A stretch of 64,000 bases of DNA from Brevibacterium moorei (lineage in GTDB: Bacteria; Actinomycetota; Actinomycetes; Actinomycetales; Brevibacteriaceae), in the NCBI RefSeq assembly GCF_024580735.1, contig NZ_JANIJX010000013.1:43239-107238 (forward strand), given 5' to 3'. The notes beneath the pieces are model-generated. The model made no database searches. It had not been told where the DNA came from and saw nothing but the letters and a program-made list of their open reading frames with translations. Every line of letters begins with the position of its first letter. The first letter of the stretch is position 1. The position numbers and the translations under genes are program-made. Shown one piece after another: positions 54,700 to 63,898 of this stretch.

Positions 54700-55304
54700 G
54701 TTCCGATCCCGCCGGCCCGCAGGAGCCGTCCGACCCGCAGGATCCGGCCAGTCTGCCGGACCCCGATGAGCCCGGGCTGAGTCGTGCGGAGCGGATCCGC
54801 CGGCTCGAACTGCGGAAGAAGGCGACGGCGGCCACTCGGACGCCGGCCCAGGTGCACGCCGGCAAGCAGGCGAAGCGGGCCGCGGACGCCCGGGTGCGCC
54901 GCCGGCTGCCCGGCACCGCCAGGCTGGCCCTGACCGGACTGCTGCTCGAGGCCGCCGAGATGATCGTGTTCGCCATCGCGCTGATCGTCCTGGAGTTGGC
55001 CACTGGAGCGCAGAACCTGGCGAGCACGCTGGCCCTGGCCATGATATTCATCATCCTGGGCGCCGGTATCGCCGCGATGGCCAGGGCCTTCTCCCGCTGT
55101 GCCCGCTGGGCCCGTCCGGCCTCGACCGCCTGGCAGGTGCTACTGGTGCTCACCGGGTTCTCCGGAGTGCTGGGCAATCTTGCAGCGGGCCTGATCGTCA
55201 TCGTGCCGGCGGCACTGGTGCTCGTCGGCACCTTCCTGCCGGCCACGCTGCGCTATTACGAGGCGGAACTGGCCCGCCAGGACGAAGCGGCACAGCGGGG
55301 CTAG
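54696..55304 (+). CDS. Small membrane protein of unknown function
   Basis: 202 residues from a GTG overlapping the adenosine deaminase stop. The N-terminal ~80 residues are charged and Pro/Asp-rich (SRAERIRRLELRKKATAATR); four likely membrane helices follow (LLEAAEMIVFAIALIVLEL, LALAMIFIILGAGIAAMA, WQVLLVLTGFSGVLGN, LIVIVPAALVLVGTF). No family recognised. Confidence 0.72.
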   Translation: MSSDPAGPQEPSDPQDPASLPDPDEPGLSRAERIRRLELRKKATAATRTPAQVHAGKQAKRAADARVRRRLPGTARLALTGLLLEAAEMIVFAIALIVLELATGAQNLASTLALAMIFIILGAGIAAMARAFSRCARWARPASTAWQVLLVLTGFSGVLGNLAAGLIVIVPAALVLVGTFLPATLRYYEAELARQDEAAQRG

Positions 55305-55371
55305 CGGGGCCGGGCGTCGCCCGCAGCTGTGCCGCCCCTAGCCGTATCGCCTGCAGCTGTGCCGGGCGCGG

Positions 55372-56169
55372 CTAGTCCTCGCCCTGTTCGCCGCCCTCGT
55401 CGTCGGGCAGATAGGGTTCGCAGGCCTCGGTCAGATAGTCGCCCGCGGCATCGCCATTGGAATCCCGCAGGCTCTCGGCGGTCAGCTGGATACCCCACCA
55501 GACCTCGGGGGAGGCGGCCCACTGCAGGCGCAGTTCCTCGCGCTTGGAGGGATTGTCCGCCAGAGTGTCCGCCGCCTGCTGGATCCGGTCGATCGCATCG
55601 TCGCTGCTGCAGCGTTCGGCTGCGGCCGGCCCCGAAGGGTTGAGCCCCTTGATCTCATCGGTGCTCTTGGTCTTGAGTGAGTAGGCCGATTCCGCGGTCT
55701 TGGACACGTCGAAGGTGCCCTGCAACAGGTAGAACTGCGCGGCCTTTTGCTTGTGCACGGCGGCGGCGTCGACGGTGACGCTGACGCTGTCTGGGGTATC
55801 GGAGGTGAGTGTCACGGAACCCTTGGCCGCCGGGGGATTGCCGACGTGGACATAGACCTTGAAATAGGCCGGATTCCCGGATTCGGCGGCCTTGGCCAGG
55901 GCCTGCCACAGTGGATCGGACTTCTGCGCCCCGCCCGGGGTGGTGTCGACCAGGGCCACCTCCGGGGTGCCGGAGGGCTTGGCGACGGTCTGCGCCGGTT
56001 CGGGGCTGACCGAGATCGTGTCGTCGACGACGGGGGTCGGCTGACCCTTGGGGCGTTCGCCCGCGGCGGTCTGGCAGCCGGCCAGGGCCCAGATGGACAG
56101 GCCCAGGGTGCAGGCGGCCAGCACCCGGGTGAGGCGGCCGGTCTGTGCCGACGAGGTGGAGCGCAACAT
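55372..56169 (-). CDS. Putative lipoprotein of unknown function
   Basis: 265 residues. The signal peptide ends in a lipobox WALAGC, so the mature protein is probably membrane-tethered outside. A Pro/Thr/Val-rich spacer (~35-75) precedes a compact domain with CSSDDAIDRIQQ and EACEPYLPDDEGG near the end. GAAGG precedes the ATG. No function is evident. It lies downstream of and co-directional with the marR gene. Confidence 0.75.
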   Translation of the reverse strand: MLRSTSSAQTGRLTRVLAACTLGLSIWALAGCQTAAGERPKGQPTPVVDDTISVSPEPAQTVAKPSGTPEVALVDTTPGGAQKSDPLWQALAKAAESGNPAYFKVYVHVGNPPAAKGSVTLTSDTPDSVSVTVDAAAVHKQKAAQFYLLQGTFDVSKTAESAYSLKTKSTDEIKGLNPSGPAAAERCSSDDAIDRIQQAADTLADNPSKREELRLQWAASPEVWWGIQLTAESLRDSNGDAAGDYLTEACEPYLPDDEGGEQGED

Positions 56170-56302
56170 GAGAAACCTTCAACCTAGGGGAAGTGCGGAG
56201 CTGGGTCGGGGCCAAGTCTATCCGCCCGCCGACCGCGAGGTCCCGGCCCGGTTACGGGGCCCGCGGGGCGTGTGCCCGCGGAGGTGGTGGATCCCAGCGG
56301 AG

Positions 56303-56812
56303 TCAGTCCTCGGCCGGGCGTTCGAAGCCCAGGGCCAGGGTCTTCAGCAGGCTTGCCAGCTTGGCCTGCTGGGCGGGCGTGAGGTCGTCGAGCAGCGCGG
56401 TCTCCTGGACCAGTAGATCGGCCAGGGCGTGTTCGGCGCGTTCCAGTCCGGCCGGCGTCAGGCGCACCAGGACCCCGCGTCGATCATGGGGGGAGCGGCG
56501 GCGTTCGACCAGGCCCAGGGAGACCAGCCGGTCGATCCGGTTGGTCATGGTCCCCGACGTCACCATCATCTCGCCGATCAGAGCCGACGGCGACAGCTCA
56601 TAGGGGGAACCGGAACGACGCAGGGCGGACAGCACGTCGAAGCCCCACAGCTCCAGACCGTAGGCGGCGAAGGTCGACTTGCGCGCCAGGTCCAGCTGGC
56701 GGGCCAGGCGGGACACCCGGGAGAGCACCTCCATGGGTGTGACGTCCAATCCCGGTGCCTCGCGGCGCCAGGATCCGACAATGCGATCGACCTCGTCCTG
56801 CGTGGATTCCAT
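56303..56812 (-). CDS. MarR-family transcriptional regulator
   Basis: 169 residues. Winged-helix core: FAAYGLELWGFDVLSALRRS, the recognition region MMVTSGTMTNRIDRLVSLGL and the wing VERRRSPHDRRGVLVRLTPAG. MarR proteins repress genes until a small phenolic or oxidant signal binds. A perfect 9-bp inverted repeat lies right before the ATG, so it probably represses itself. No ribosome-binding site is visible; it may be translated from a leaderless mRNA. Confidence 0.9.
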   Translation of the reverse strand: MESTQDEVDRIVGSWRREAPGLDVTPMEVLSRVSRLARQLDLARKSTFAAYGLELWGFDVLSALRRSGSPYELSPSALIGEMMVTSGTMTNRIDRLVSLGLVERRRSPHDRRGVLVRLTPAGLERAEHALADLLVQETALLDDLTPAQQAKLASLLKTLALGFERPAED

Positions 56813-56820
56813 GGGGAAAT

Positions 56821-56842
56821 AGTATCTTGTGATCAAGATACT
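56821..56842. promoter_or_regulatory. Inverted-repeat operator at the marR start
   Basis: AGTATCTTG (56821-56829) and CAAGATACT (56834-56842) are perfect inverted arms separated by TGAT. The length and position, immediately upstream of the ATG, are typical of a MarR dimer site. A related ATCTTGAT lies at about 56856-56863. Confidence 0.75.
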
Positions 56843-57033
56843 TGCCAACAAAGAATCTTGATGAAATCCCTTTGCTGATCGAATGTTCGTATATGAAGCT
56901 TCAGGGAGACTCCGACTATTCTACGGGATGTAGTGGTCCGGCTCACGGGCCGGACTCCTGGCCCGCGCGCCCAAGGGCTTAGAGTATTACCCGGTAGGTG
57001 ATACCCACCGACGTCTAAACGTAAGGAAGACAC

Positions 57034-58200
57034 GTGGATCTTTTTGAGTATCAGGCCCGCGACCTCTTCGAAAAGCACGGCGTGCCCGTGCTACGCGGAA
57101 AGGTCGCCACCACCCCCGCCGAAGCGAAGTCGGCAGCCGAAGAACTGGGTGGCGGCGTTGTCGTCGTCAAGGCCCAGGTCAAGATCGGCGGCCGTGGCAA
57201 GGCCGGCGGCGTGAAGGTCGCAAAGTCCCCGGAGGAGGCCGAGGCGCGCGCCACGGACATCCTGGGCATGGACATCAAGGGCCACACGACCCACAAGGTC
57301 ATGATCGCCGAAGGTGCCGACATCGCCGAGGAATACTACTTCTCGGTCCTGCTCGACCGTGCGAACCGCACGTACCTGGCCATGTGCTCCAAAGAGGGCG
57401 GCATGGAGATCGAGCAGCTGGCGGTAGAGCGCCCGGAGGCCCTGGCCCGCGTGGCGGTCGACCCGATCGACGGCATCGACGAGGCCAAGGCCCGGGAAAT
57501 CGCAGAGACGGCCGGCTTCGACGCGGACACCGTCGCCAAGCTGATCCCTGTGCTGCAGAGCCTGTGGATCGTCTTCGTGGGCGAAGACGCCACCCTGGTC
57601 GAGGTCAACCCGCTGGTCAAGACCGGCGCCGGTGACATCGTTGCGCTCGACGGCAAGGTGTCGCTGGACGACAACGCAGCGTTCCGCCACCCCGACCACG
57701 AGGAATTGCGCGACATCTCCGCGGAGAACCCGCTGGAGCTCAAGGCCAAGAAGCTGGACCTCAACTACGTCAAGCTCGACGGCCAGGTCGGCATCATCGG
57801 CAACGGCGCGGGCCTGGTCATGTCCACCTTGGACGTCGTCGCCTCCGCGGGCGAGAAGCACGGCGGCGTGAAGCCGGCGAACTTCCTGGACATCGGCGGC
57901 GGCGCCAATGCCGAGGTCATGGCCAACGGGCTGGACGTCATCCTGGGCGACGAGCAGGTGCGTAGCGTGTTCGTCAACGTCTTCGGCGGCATCACCGCCT
58001 GTGACGAGGTCGCCAAGGGCATCGTCAAGGCCCTGGAGATCCTGGGCGACGCGGCCACCAAGCCGCTGGTCGTGCGCCTGGACGGCAATGCGGTCGATGA
58101 GGGCCGCAAGATCCTGGCCGACGCCAACAACCCCCTGGTCACCCTGGTCGACACGATGGACGGCGGCGCCGACAAGGCCGCCGAACTGGCCGCCAAGTAA
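57034..58200 (+). CDS. sucC: Succinyl-CoA synthetase beta subunit
   Basis: 388 residues from GTG, with AAGGAAG upstream. The ATP-grasp domain is seen ([20 protein letters not shown]); the C-terminal part contains [20 protein letters not shown] and [13 protein letters not shown]. With SucD it makes succinate and ATP or GTP from succinyl-CoA. sucD follows after 22 nt. Confidence 0.96.
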   Translation: MDLFEYQARDLFEKHGVPVLRGKVATTPAEAKSAAEELGGGVVVVKAQVKIGGRGKAGGVKVAKSPEEAEARATDILGMDIKGHTTHKVMIAEGADIAEEYYFSVLLDRANRTYLAMCSKEGGMEIEQLAVERPEALARVAVDPIDGIDEAKAREIAETAGFDADTVAKLIPVLQSLWIVFVGEDATLVEVNPLVKTGAGDIVALDGKVSLDDNAAFRHPDHEELRDISAENPLELKAKKLDLNYVKLDGQVGIIGNGAGLVMSTLDVVASAGEKHGGVKPANFLDIGGGANAEVMANGLDVILGDEQVRSVFVNVFGGITACDEVAKGIVKALEILGDAATKPLVVRLDGNAVDEGRKILADANNPLVTLVDTMDGGADKAAELAAK

Positions 58201-58222
58201 GACCTGAGAAGAGGAAGAAAAC

Positions 58223-59122
58223 ATGTCGATTTTCCTTAACGAGGATTCCACAATCATCGTCCAGGGCATCACCGGCGGCGAGGGCTCCAAGCACACCGCG
58301 CGGATGCTGGCCGCCGGTGCCAAGGTCGTAGGCGGCGTCAACGCCCGCAAGGCCGGCACGACCGTCAGCCACAAGGACGCAACGGGCGCCGACGTCGAAC
58401 TCCCGGTGTTCGCCTCCGTGGCCGAGGCCATGGCGGCCACGGGTGCCGACGTGTCGGTTGCCTTCGTGCCGCCGGCGTTCTCCAAGGACGCCGCCTTCGA
58501 GGCCATCGACGCGGGCATCGGCCTGCTGGTCATCATCACCGAGGGCATCCCGGTGCAGGACTCCGCGCAGATCTGGTCGTACGCCCAGAAGGCCGGCAAC
58601 AAGACCCGCATCATCGGCCCGAACTGCCCCGGCATCATCTCGCCGGAGGCATCCCTGGCCGGCATCATCCCGGCGACCATCACCAAGAAGGGCAAGCTGG
58701 GCCTGGTCTCCAAGTCCGGCACGCTGACCTACCAGATGATGTACGAGCTCAAGGACCTGGGCTTCACCACCGCGATCGGCATCGGCGGGGACCCGGTCAT
58801 CGGCACCACGCACATCGATGCGCTGCAGGCCTTCCAGGACGATCCTGAGACCGAGGCCATCGTGATGATCGGCGAAATCGGCGGCGACGCCGAGGAACGC
58901 GCCGCTGCGTACATCAAGGAGAACGTCACGAAGCCGGTCGTCGGCTACGTTGCGGGCTTCACCGCTCCGGAGGGCAAGACCATGGGCCACGCCGGCGCCA
59001 TCGTCTCCGGCTCCTCGGGCACCGCCGCAGCGAAGAAGGAGGCCCTCGAGGCCGCGGGCGTCAAGGTCGGCAAGACCCCGTCCGAAACCGCGCAGCTGAT
59101 GCTGCAGCTGCTGGACGCCTGA
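58223..59122 (+). CDS. sucD: Succinyl-CoA synthetase alpha subunit
   Basis: 299 residues. The CoA-binding Rossmann domain ([19 protein letters not shown]) is N-terminal; [33 protein letters not shown] and the phosphohistidine motif [14 protein letters not shown] are present. A terminator follows. Confidence 0.96.
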   Translation: MSIFLNEDSTIIVQGITGGEGSKHTARMLAAGAKVVGGVNARKAGTTVSHKDATGADVELPVFASVAEAMAATGADVSVAFVPPAFSKDAAFEAIDAGIGLLVIITEGIPVQDSAQIWSYAQKAGNKTRIIGPNCPGIISPEASLAGIIPATITKKGKLGLVSKSGTLTYQMMYELKDLGFTTAIGIGGDPVIGTTHIDALQAFQDDPETEAIVMIGEIGGDAEERAAAYIKENVTKPVVGYVAGFTAPEGKTMGHAGAIVSGSSGTAAAKKEALEAAGVKVGKTPSETAQLMLQLLDA

Positions 59123-59139
59123 GTCCCGGCAGCCCGGCG

Positions 59140-59196
59140 CGCCCCGGAAGGTGCGGAACCCCTACGGGTCCCGTACCTTCCGGGGCGTTCTGTTTT
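59140..59196 (+). terminator. Terminator after sucCD
   Basis: 13-bp stem CGCCCCGGAAGGT (59140-59152) with its complement at 59175-59187, then TTCTGTTTT. An internal CGGAACCC/GGGTCCCG hairpin strengthens it. Confidence 0.88.
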
Positions 59197-59276
59197 ATCG
59201 CAAAAGGCTTGGCAATATGCCGTAGCGGCTCCTTGCCTTGGTTTCCCCAGGTAGGGGGCCTGATTACCATGGTCGT

Positions 59277-60473
59277 ATGCCGCAGTCTCTTCTTCCCGAA
59301 CCGAAAATCCTCGGAGCCAGTAGCTTCGCCATGGGCAGGGCGTACCCGGAATGGCCGGCGGGATACCCCAAGGCGCGACTGACCCAGGAATACCTGGCCG
59401 GCCGGACCAGCGGACAGCTGGATCTGTCCGGCCGCCCCGGCTCCCGGCAGGCCGAATGGCAATCGCACCCCTTCCTGGTCATCGACGACGATGAGGACGG
59501 TGCGCTGATCCGTGTGGCCCAGGTATTGGGCAAGACCGATGTGTCGGTATTCCAGGACGAAGTCTCCGACTTCCCCCTGGTCGACGCCCATCGGATCGAA
59601 AGCGTGGAGGACCTGAAGTCCTTCGTGGCAGCCGCTGGCCCCACCCGCTACCGGGTGTTGATGACCGCACCCAAGGCCCTGCTGGCGCTGCGCGAATACC
59701 TGCAGCTGGTGGTTCCGGTGGCCCTCGAACTCATGTTGGTGGGCCGCGAGAAGCACATGAGCCGGACCCTGAACACCGAACTCGGGAAGTTCTTCGACAC
59801 CGTTGACGTGGTCCCGGGCGTGGCGAAGTCGCGCATGCTGGTGGGCTCCGATCCCAAGCCCGCCGACAGACTGCCGGCGCCCACCGAGTTCCCGCAGTCG
59901 TCGGTGCGCCGCAGCCCGACCGAGGAACTGGGCGATTTCACGGTCCTGGCGCACGGCGCCACCTTCGGCGGGACCTCGGTCGATGCCGGTTCGGCTCTGC
60001 TGGTGCAGGCCCTGGCAGATCACCGCGCGGACCTGGCCGAACGCGGCAAGGACCGGATGCTGGATCTGGGCTGTGGCAATGGCTGGCTGCTGGCCTCGGC
60101 CACCCGGCTGCTGGACCCCAGGGAACCCGTGGGCGTGGATATCTCCGAATTCGCGGTGGAATCGACCAGGGCGACGCTGGCCGCCAACGGGGTTGCCGCG
60201 CGGGTCGTGCAGAGTGACGCGGGCGCGGATCTGGCCGACGGGTCCTTCGACCTGGTGCTGCTCAACCCGCCGTTCCACGACGGGGCCAAGCTCACCGTCG
60301 ACCCGGCCCGGCGGATGATCGAATCCGCCCACCGCCTGCTCAAGCCCGGTGGCACCCTGGTCTGCGTGTTCAACTCGGTGCTGCGCCACCGCGCTGTGAT
60401 CACGCGGGTATTCGGCCAGGCCGATCAGTGGGCCCGCGACCGGCGTTTCACGGTGGTCACCGCCCGCCGCTGA
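59277..60473 (+). CDS. RsmC/RlmG-type SAM-dependent rRNA (guanine-N2) methyltransferase
   Basis: 398 residues. The C-terminal class I fold has the SAM motif LDLGCGNGWLLAS (~260) and the catalytic LLNPPFHDG typical of N2-guanine RNA methyltransferases; the N-terminal half resembles the degenerate first domain of RsmC/RlmG. The target is probably 16S or 23S rRNA, and which guanine cannot be told. The ATG at 59277 was taken because the upstream frame looks non-coding. Confidence 0.85.
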   Translation: MPQSLLPEPKILGASSFAMGRAYPEWPAGYPKARLTQEYLAGRTSGQLDLSGRPGSRQAEWQSHPFLVIDDDEDGALIRVAQVLGKTDVSVFQDEVSDFPLVDAHRIESVEDLKSFVAAAGPTRYRVLMTAPKALLALREYLQLVVPVALELMLVGREKHMSRTLNTELGKFFDTVDVVPGVAKSRMLVGSDPKPADRLPAPTEFPQSSVRRSPTEELGDFTVLAHGATFGGTSVDAGSALLVQALADHRADLAERGKDRMLDLGCGNGWLLASATRLLDPREPVGVDISEFAVESTRATLAANGVAARVVQSDAGADLADGSFDLVLLNPPFHDGAKLTVDPARRMIESAHRLLKPGGTLVCVFNSVLRHRAVITRVFGQADQWARDRRFTVVTARR

Positions 60474-60495
60474 GCCGATCTGCGCTGTTCTGGAG

Positions 60496-60575
60496 AGTTC
60501 CACTACAACCTGAATTGTCGATTTTGGCCGAAAATGCCGATATATCGACATTTCGGGTCGTAGTGGAACTTTTTA
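60496..60575. repeat. Long inverted repeat between convergent genes
   Basis: 27-nt arms (60496-60522 and 60544-60570) with 24 matches, loop about 21 nt with an inner TTTGG/CGAAAA pairing, then TTTTTAAA on the plus strand. It sits between the methyltransferase and hydroquinone-reductase genes and likely terminates both. Confidence 0.85.
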
Positions 60576-61667
60576 AAGGGAGACCAGGCCGGTGGCCGGG
60601 TCGATGAACGGATTGTGTGCGGGATCGACGCGTTCGCCCTCCGGCACGGGTCCCGGAGCCGAGGCCCCCGGTGCGAAGGGCGAACCGCCCAGGGCCTGCC
60701 GGCCATGGGGCTCGCCCCAATTGGACAGATCGGGTCCGGCCGGCACGATCCCAGTGGGATTGATGTCCGTGTGGACGATGTAATAGTGCCGTTTGATCTG
60801 CACGAAGTCGATCGTGTCGCCGAAGCCCGGGGTCTGGAACAGATCGCGGGCGTAGGCCCACAGATTGTCGAATTCGCTGAGCTTCTGCCGATTGCACTTG
60901 AAGTGTCCGTGGTACACCGGGTCGAAGCGAACCAGGGTGGTGAAGAGGCGGACATCGGCCTCCGTGATGTGATGGCCCAGCAGATAGCGGCGTTCGCCCA
61001 GGAGCTCCTCCAGCCAGTCCAGGGCCGCGAACAGGCGCTGATAGGCGGACTCGTAGGCTGCCTGGGAGCCGGAGAACCCGCAGCGGTAGACCCCGTTGTT
61101 GACATCGCGGAACACCCTGTCGTTGATCTCGAGCATTTCCGCAGCGGATTCCTCCGGCAGCAGATCGGGGGCGCCGGTGCGGTGGAACTCGCGCCATTGG
61201 GTGGAGAAGTCCACGGTGATCTGCGGGAAGTCGTTGGTCACGACCTTGCCGCTTGACACCTCGACCAGGGCGGGCACGGTGATGCCGCGCGGATAGCCCT
61301 GCTGCCTGGCCTCGTAGGCGTCCTTGAGGCGGGGGATTCGCAGCACGGGGTCCAGACCGCCCGGGTCCAGATCGAAGGTCCAGGAATCCGCGTCGTGGGT
61401 GGGCCCCGGCATGCCCAGGGAGATGGCGTCCTCCAAGCCCAGTAGGCGGCGCACGATGATGGTGCGGTTGGCCCAGGGGCAGGCGCGGGCGGCCACGAGG
61501 CGGTAGCGGCCGGCCGCGACGGGCCAGAGGTGGCTGGACTCCGGGTCCGCGAAGGCTGCGGCGGGGTCGGCCTGTAGGTCCGCGGCGGTGTCGGCCGTGA
61601 CGATCCGGTCGGTGATGTAGGACATATCGCGTTTGTATTCGGGTTCGACGTATGCGCCGTTTGCCAT
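60573..61667 (-). CDS. Glutathionyl-hydroquinone reductase family protein
   Basis: 364 residues, thioredoxin/GST fold. The catalytic Cys motif ACPWANRTIIVRRLLGLED lies near residue 62; the C-terminal GST domain has RCGFSGSQAAYESAYQRLF, YLLGHHITEADVRLFTTLVR, and the substrate-end DINPTGIVPAGP. Relatives (YqjG, PcpF) reduce glutathionyl-hydroquinones. Actinobacteria mostly use mycothiol, so the thiol partner may differ. GAGGAGGA precedes the ATG. A CAAGCCTAA element is at 61706-61714. Confidence 0.9.
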   Translation of the reverse strand: MANGAYVEPEYKRDMSYITDRIVTADTAADLQADPAAAFADPESSHLWPVAAGRYRLVAARACPWANRTIIVRRLLGLEDAISLGMPGPTHDADSWTFDLDPGGLDPVLRIPRLKDAYEARQQGYPRGITVPALVEVSSGKVVTNDFPQITVDFSTQWREFHRTGAPDLLPEESAAEMLEINDRVFRDVNNGVYRCGFSGSQAAYESAYQRLFAALDWLEELLGERRYLLGHHITEADVRLFTTLVRFDPVYHGHFKCNRQKLSEFDNLWAYARDLFQTPGFGDTIDFVQIKRHYYIVHTDINPTGIVPAGPDLSNWGEPHGRQALGGSPFAPGASAPGPVPEGERVDPAHNPFIDPATGLVSL

Positions 61668-61753
61668 GGTTCCTCCTCGGACTTCGGACTGTCGCAAATA
61701 TAGTTCAAGCCTAAATTAAAGCCGCGGTGGGTGCTCCGGGATAGGCTCGCAGT

Positions 61754-63898
61754 ATGTCAGATGATTCGAATCACATGCCTGATAGCTCACAGAATACGTC
61801 GCCGGTGCCCGGAGCGCTCGCGAACCTGACCCGGATGCTCGATGCGGACCGGCTGGGCGGGCTCATCGCCGGCCCCGACGGCCGCCTCTATGCGACCGTC
61901 ACCGGGCTCGACGCCGCCGGTTCCGCCTATGCCACCCGGCTGGTCGAGATCGACCCCGAGGCCGTGGCCGGCACCATCGAGCACCCCGCCCCGGCTCCCG
62001 CAGCCCCGTCCGGTAGGGGTGATGCCGCCGCGACGACCGGCGTGCGCGCGCTGGTCCGGCCCCCGGCCTCGGTCGGAGCCGTCGCAGCGGGCGCGGACGG
62101 ACTGGTTTACTTCACCGCCAAGCGCCAGGGCGCCGATGGCACGACGCCGGACGATCCGGCCTTGTTCGTCCTGCCCGCCAGGGGCGAGGCCCGGCTCGTG
62201 GCAGTGCACCCCGGCGGGTTCACCGCACTGCAGGTGCGCGGGGACTCCGTGATCGCCGAGGTTCCGCTGCACACCGGGGCGTCCACCGAGGAGCAGCACG
62301 TGGCGCTGAGTGCCGAGCGCAAGGACGCGAAGGTCTCGGCGATCATGCACGAGGGCTTCCCGACCCGTTACTGGAACGCCGATCTGGGGCCCGCGCGCCA
62401 GGTCCTGGCCGTCATCGACCCCGCTGCGCCCGAGGTGTCGCGGCTGAGCTATCCGCAGATGCCGCACGGGCGGATGCTGAACTGGAAGGCCGCCCCAGAC
62501 GGAACCCGCGCGCTCGTGACGGTGGAGCGCACGATCGGCAGCGCGGCCACCGGCGGTACCGACTTGCAGTCCTCCGAGGTCCACCTGGTCGATCTGACCG
62601 GTGCCGCACGGCCGCGGCTACTGCTGGCCGGGGACTCGACCCATGCGGTGCAGGCCGGGGAGATCTCACTCGCTGGCACCCGCGCCGTGCTCACGCTGGA
62701 ATCGCGCTGGACGCCGGACCAGAGCCTGGGCGCGCAGGTGCTGCTCGCGGACCTGGAAACGGCAGCTGTGGCCCCGCTGTGGCCGGCACACGATTTCTGG
62801 TTCGATCCGGTGTGGCTCGACGAGCACACGCTGGTCGCCACAAGTGACGATCACGGGCGCGGCAGCGTGTGGATCGGCGGGGTGGACGAGGAAGCGCCGC
62901 GCCGGTTGGCAGGAGGGCCAGAGGGGCGGCACTCGTTTTCCGGGCTGGAGGTTCTGCCGGCGACCGCGGCAGGCGACGGGGCGTCCCTGGTGGCAGCGGC
63001 CTCGGCCGTGGACGAGGCGCCGCTGCCCGTGCGCATCGACCCGGCGACGGGTGCCGTGACCCGGCTGCCGAACCCCGCCACCGCCCTGCGCCTGCCCGGT
63101 GCCCTGGACGAGGTCCGGGCGACGGCGGCCGACGGGACCACGATCAGGGCCTGGCTGGCATTGCCGGAGGGCGCCGGCCCGCACCCGCTGCTGGTCTTCG
63201 TCCACGGTGGACCGTGGGGTTCGTGGAACGCCTGGTCCTTCCGCTGGAATCCGGGCCCCTTCCTGGCCGCCGGATACGCGGTGCTGCTGCCGGACCCCGC
63301 GATCTCCACCGGGTACGGCCAGGACTTCATCGACCGTGGCCAGCAGGAGATCGGCGGGAGCCCGTTCACCGACATCATGGCCCTGGCACAGGCGGCCTGG
63401 GACCGCCCGGATGTCGACTCGGTCGCCACAGCTCTGCTGGGCGGTTCCTACGGCGGCTATATGGCCAACTGGGTGGCAGGGCAGACGGGGGACAGGTTCA
63501 AGTGCATCGTCACCCACGCCGCGCAGTGGAGCGCCAAGCACAAGTCGCGGACCTCGGACAATTCGAGTTGGGACCGGGGGATGGGTGAGCAGTACGAGAC
63601 GTACTCGGCCGACCGGTACTGCGAGCGGATCGAGGTGCCGATGCTCATCACGCACGGCAACCGGGACTACCGGGTGCCGATCGCCCAGGGTCAGGAACTG
63701 TGGTTCGATCTGCTGACGAAATCGCGGACGCCGCTGGACGCGACCGGGAAGACACAGCACCGCTTCCTGTTCTTCCCCGATGAGGCGCACTGGATCATGG
63801 GCCGCGGCAATGCGCAGGTCTGGTACGAGACGGTGCTGGGTTTCGTCGACCAGCACGTGCTGGGGTACGCCTGGGACAGGCCCGCGACCCTGGGGTGA
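61754..63898 (+). CDS. S9-family (prolyl oligopeptidase/acylaminoacyl) serine peptidase
   Basis: 714 residues: an N-terminal beta-propeller-like domain (~1-440) and a C-terminal alpha/beta hydrolase. The nucleophile is in ALLGGSYGGYMANW (Ser ~563), the Asp region is ITHGNRDYRVPIAQGQ and the His is in FFPDEAHWIMGRGN. HGGPWGSWN supplies the oxyanion hole. It cleaves short peptides, probably in the cytoplasm since no signal peptide is seen. Confidence 0.92.
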   Translation: MSDDSNHMPDSSQNTSPVPGALANLTRMLDADRLGGLIAGPDGRLYATVTGLDAAGSAYATRLVEIDPEAVAGTIEHPAPAPAAPSGRGDAAATTGVRALVRPPASVGAVAAGADGLVYFTAKRQGADGTTPDDPALFVLPARGEARLVAVHPGGFTALQVRGDSVIAEVPLHTGASTEEQHVALSAERKDAKVSAIMHEGFPTRYWNADLGPARQVLAVIDPAAPEVSRLSYPQMPHGRMLNWKAAPDGTRALVTVERTIGSAATGGTDLQSSEVHLVDLTGAARPRLLLAGDSTHAVQAGEISLAGTRAVLTLESRWTPDQSLGAQVLLADLETAAVAPLWPAHDFWFDPVWLDEHTLVATSDDHGRGSVWIGGVDEEAPRRLAGGPEGRHSFSGLEVLPATAAGDGASLVAAASAVDEAPLPVRIDPATGAVTRLPNPATALRLPGALDEVRATAADGTTIRAWLALPEGAGPHPLLVFVHGGPWGSWNAWSFRWNPGPFLAAGYAVLLPDPAISTGYGQDFIDRGQQEIGGSPFTDIMALAQAAWDRPDVDSVATALLGGSYGGYMANWVAGQTGDRFKCIVTHAAQWSAKHKSRTSDNSSWDRGMGEQYETYSADRYCERIEVPMLITHGNRDYRVPIAQGQELWFDLLTKSRTPLDATGKTQHRFLFFPDEAHWIMGRGNAQVWYETVLGFVDQHVLGYAWDRPATLG

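Noticed and set aside
55305..55371. Direct repeat containing GCAGCTGTGCCG, twice, as a mobile-element footprint
   Set aside because: It is only a short repeat between convergent genes, with no transposase or inverted ends; perhaps part of a weak terminator.
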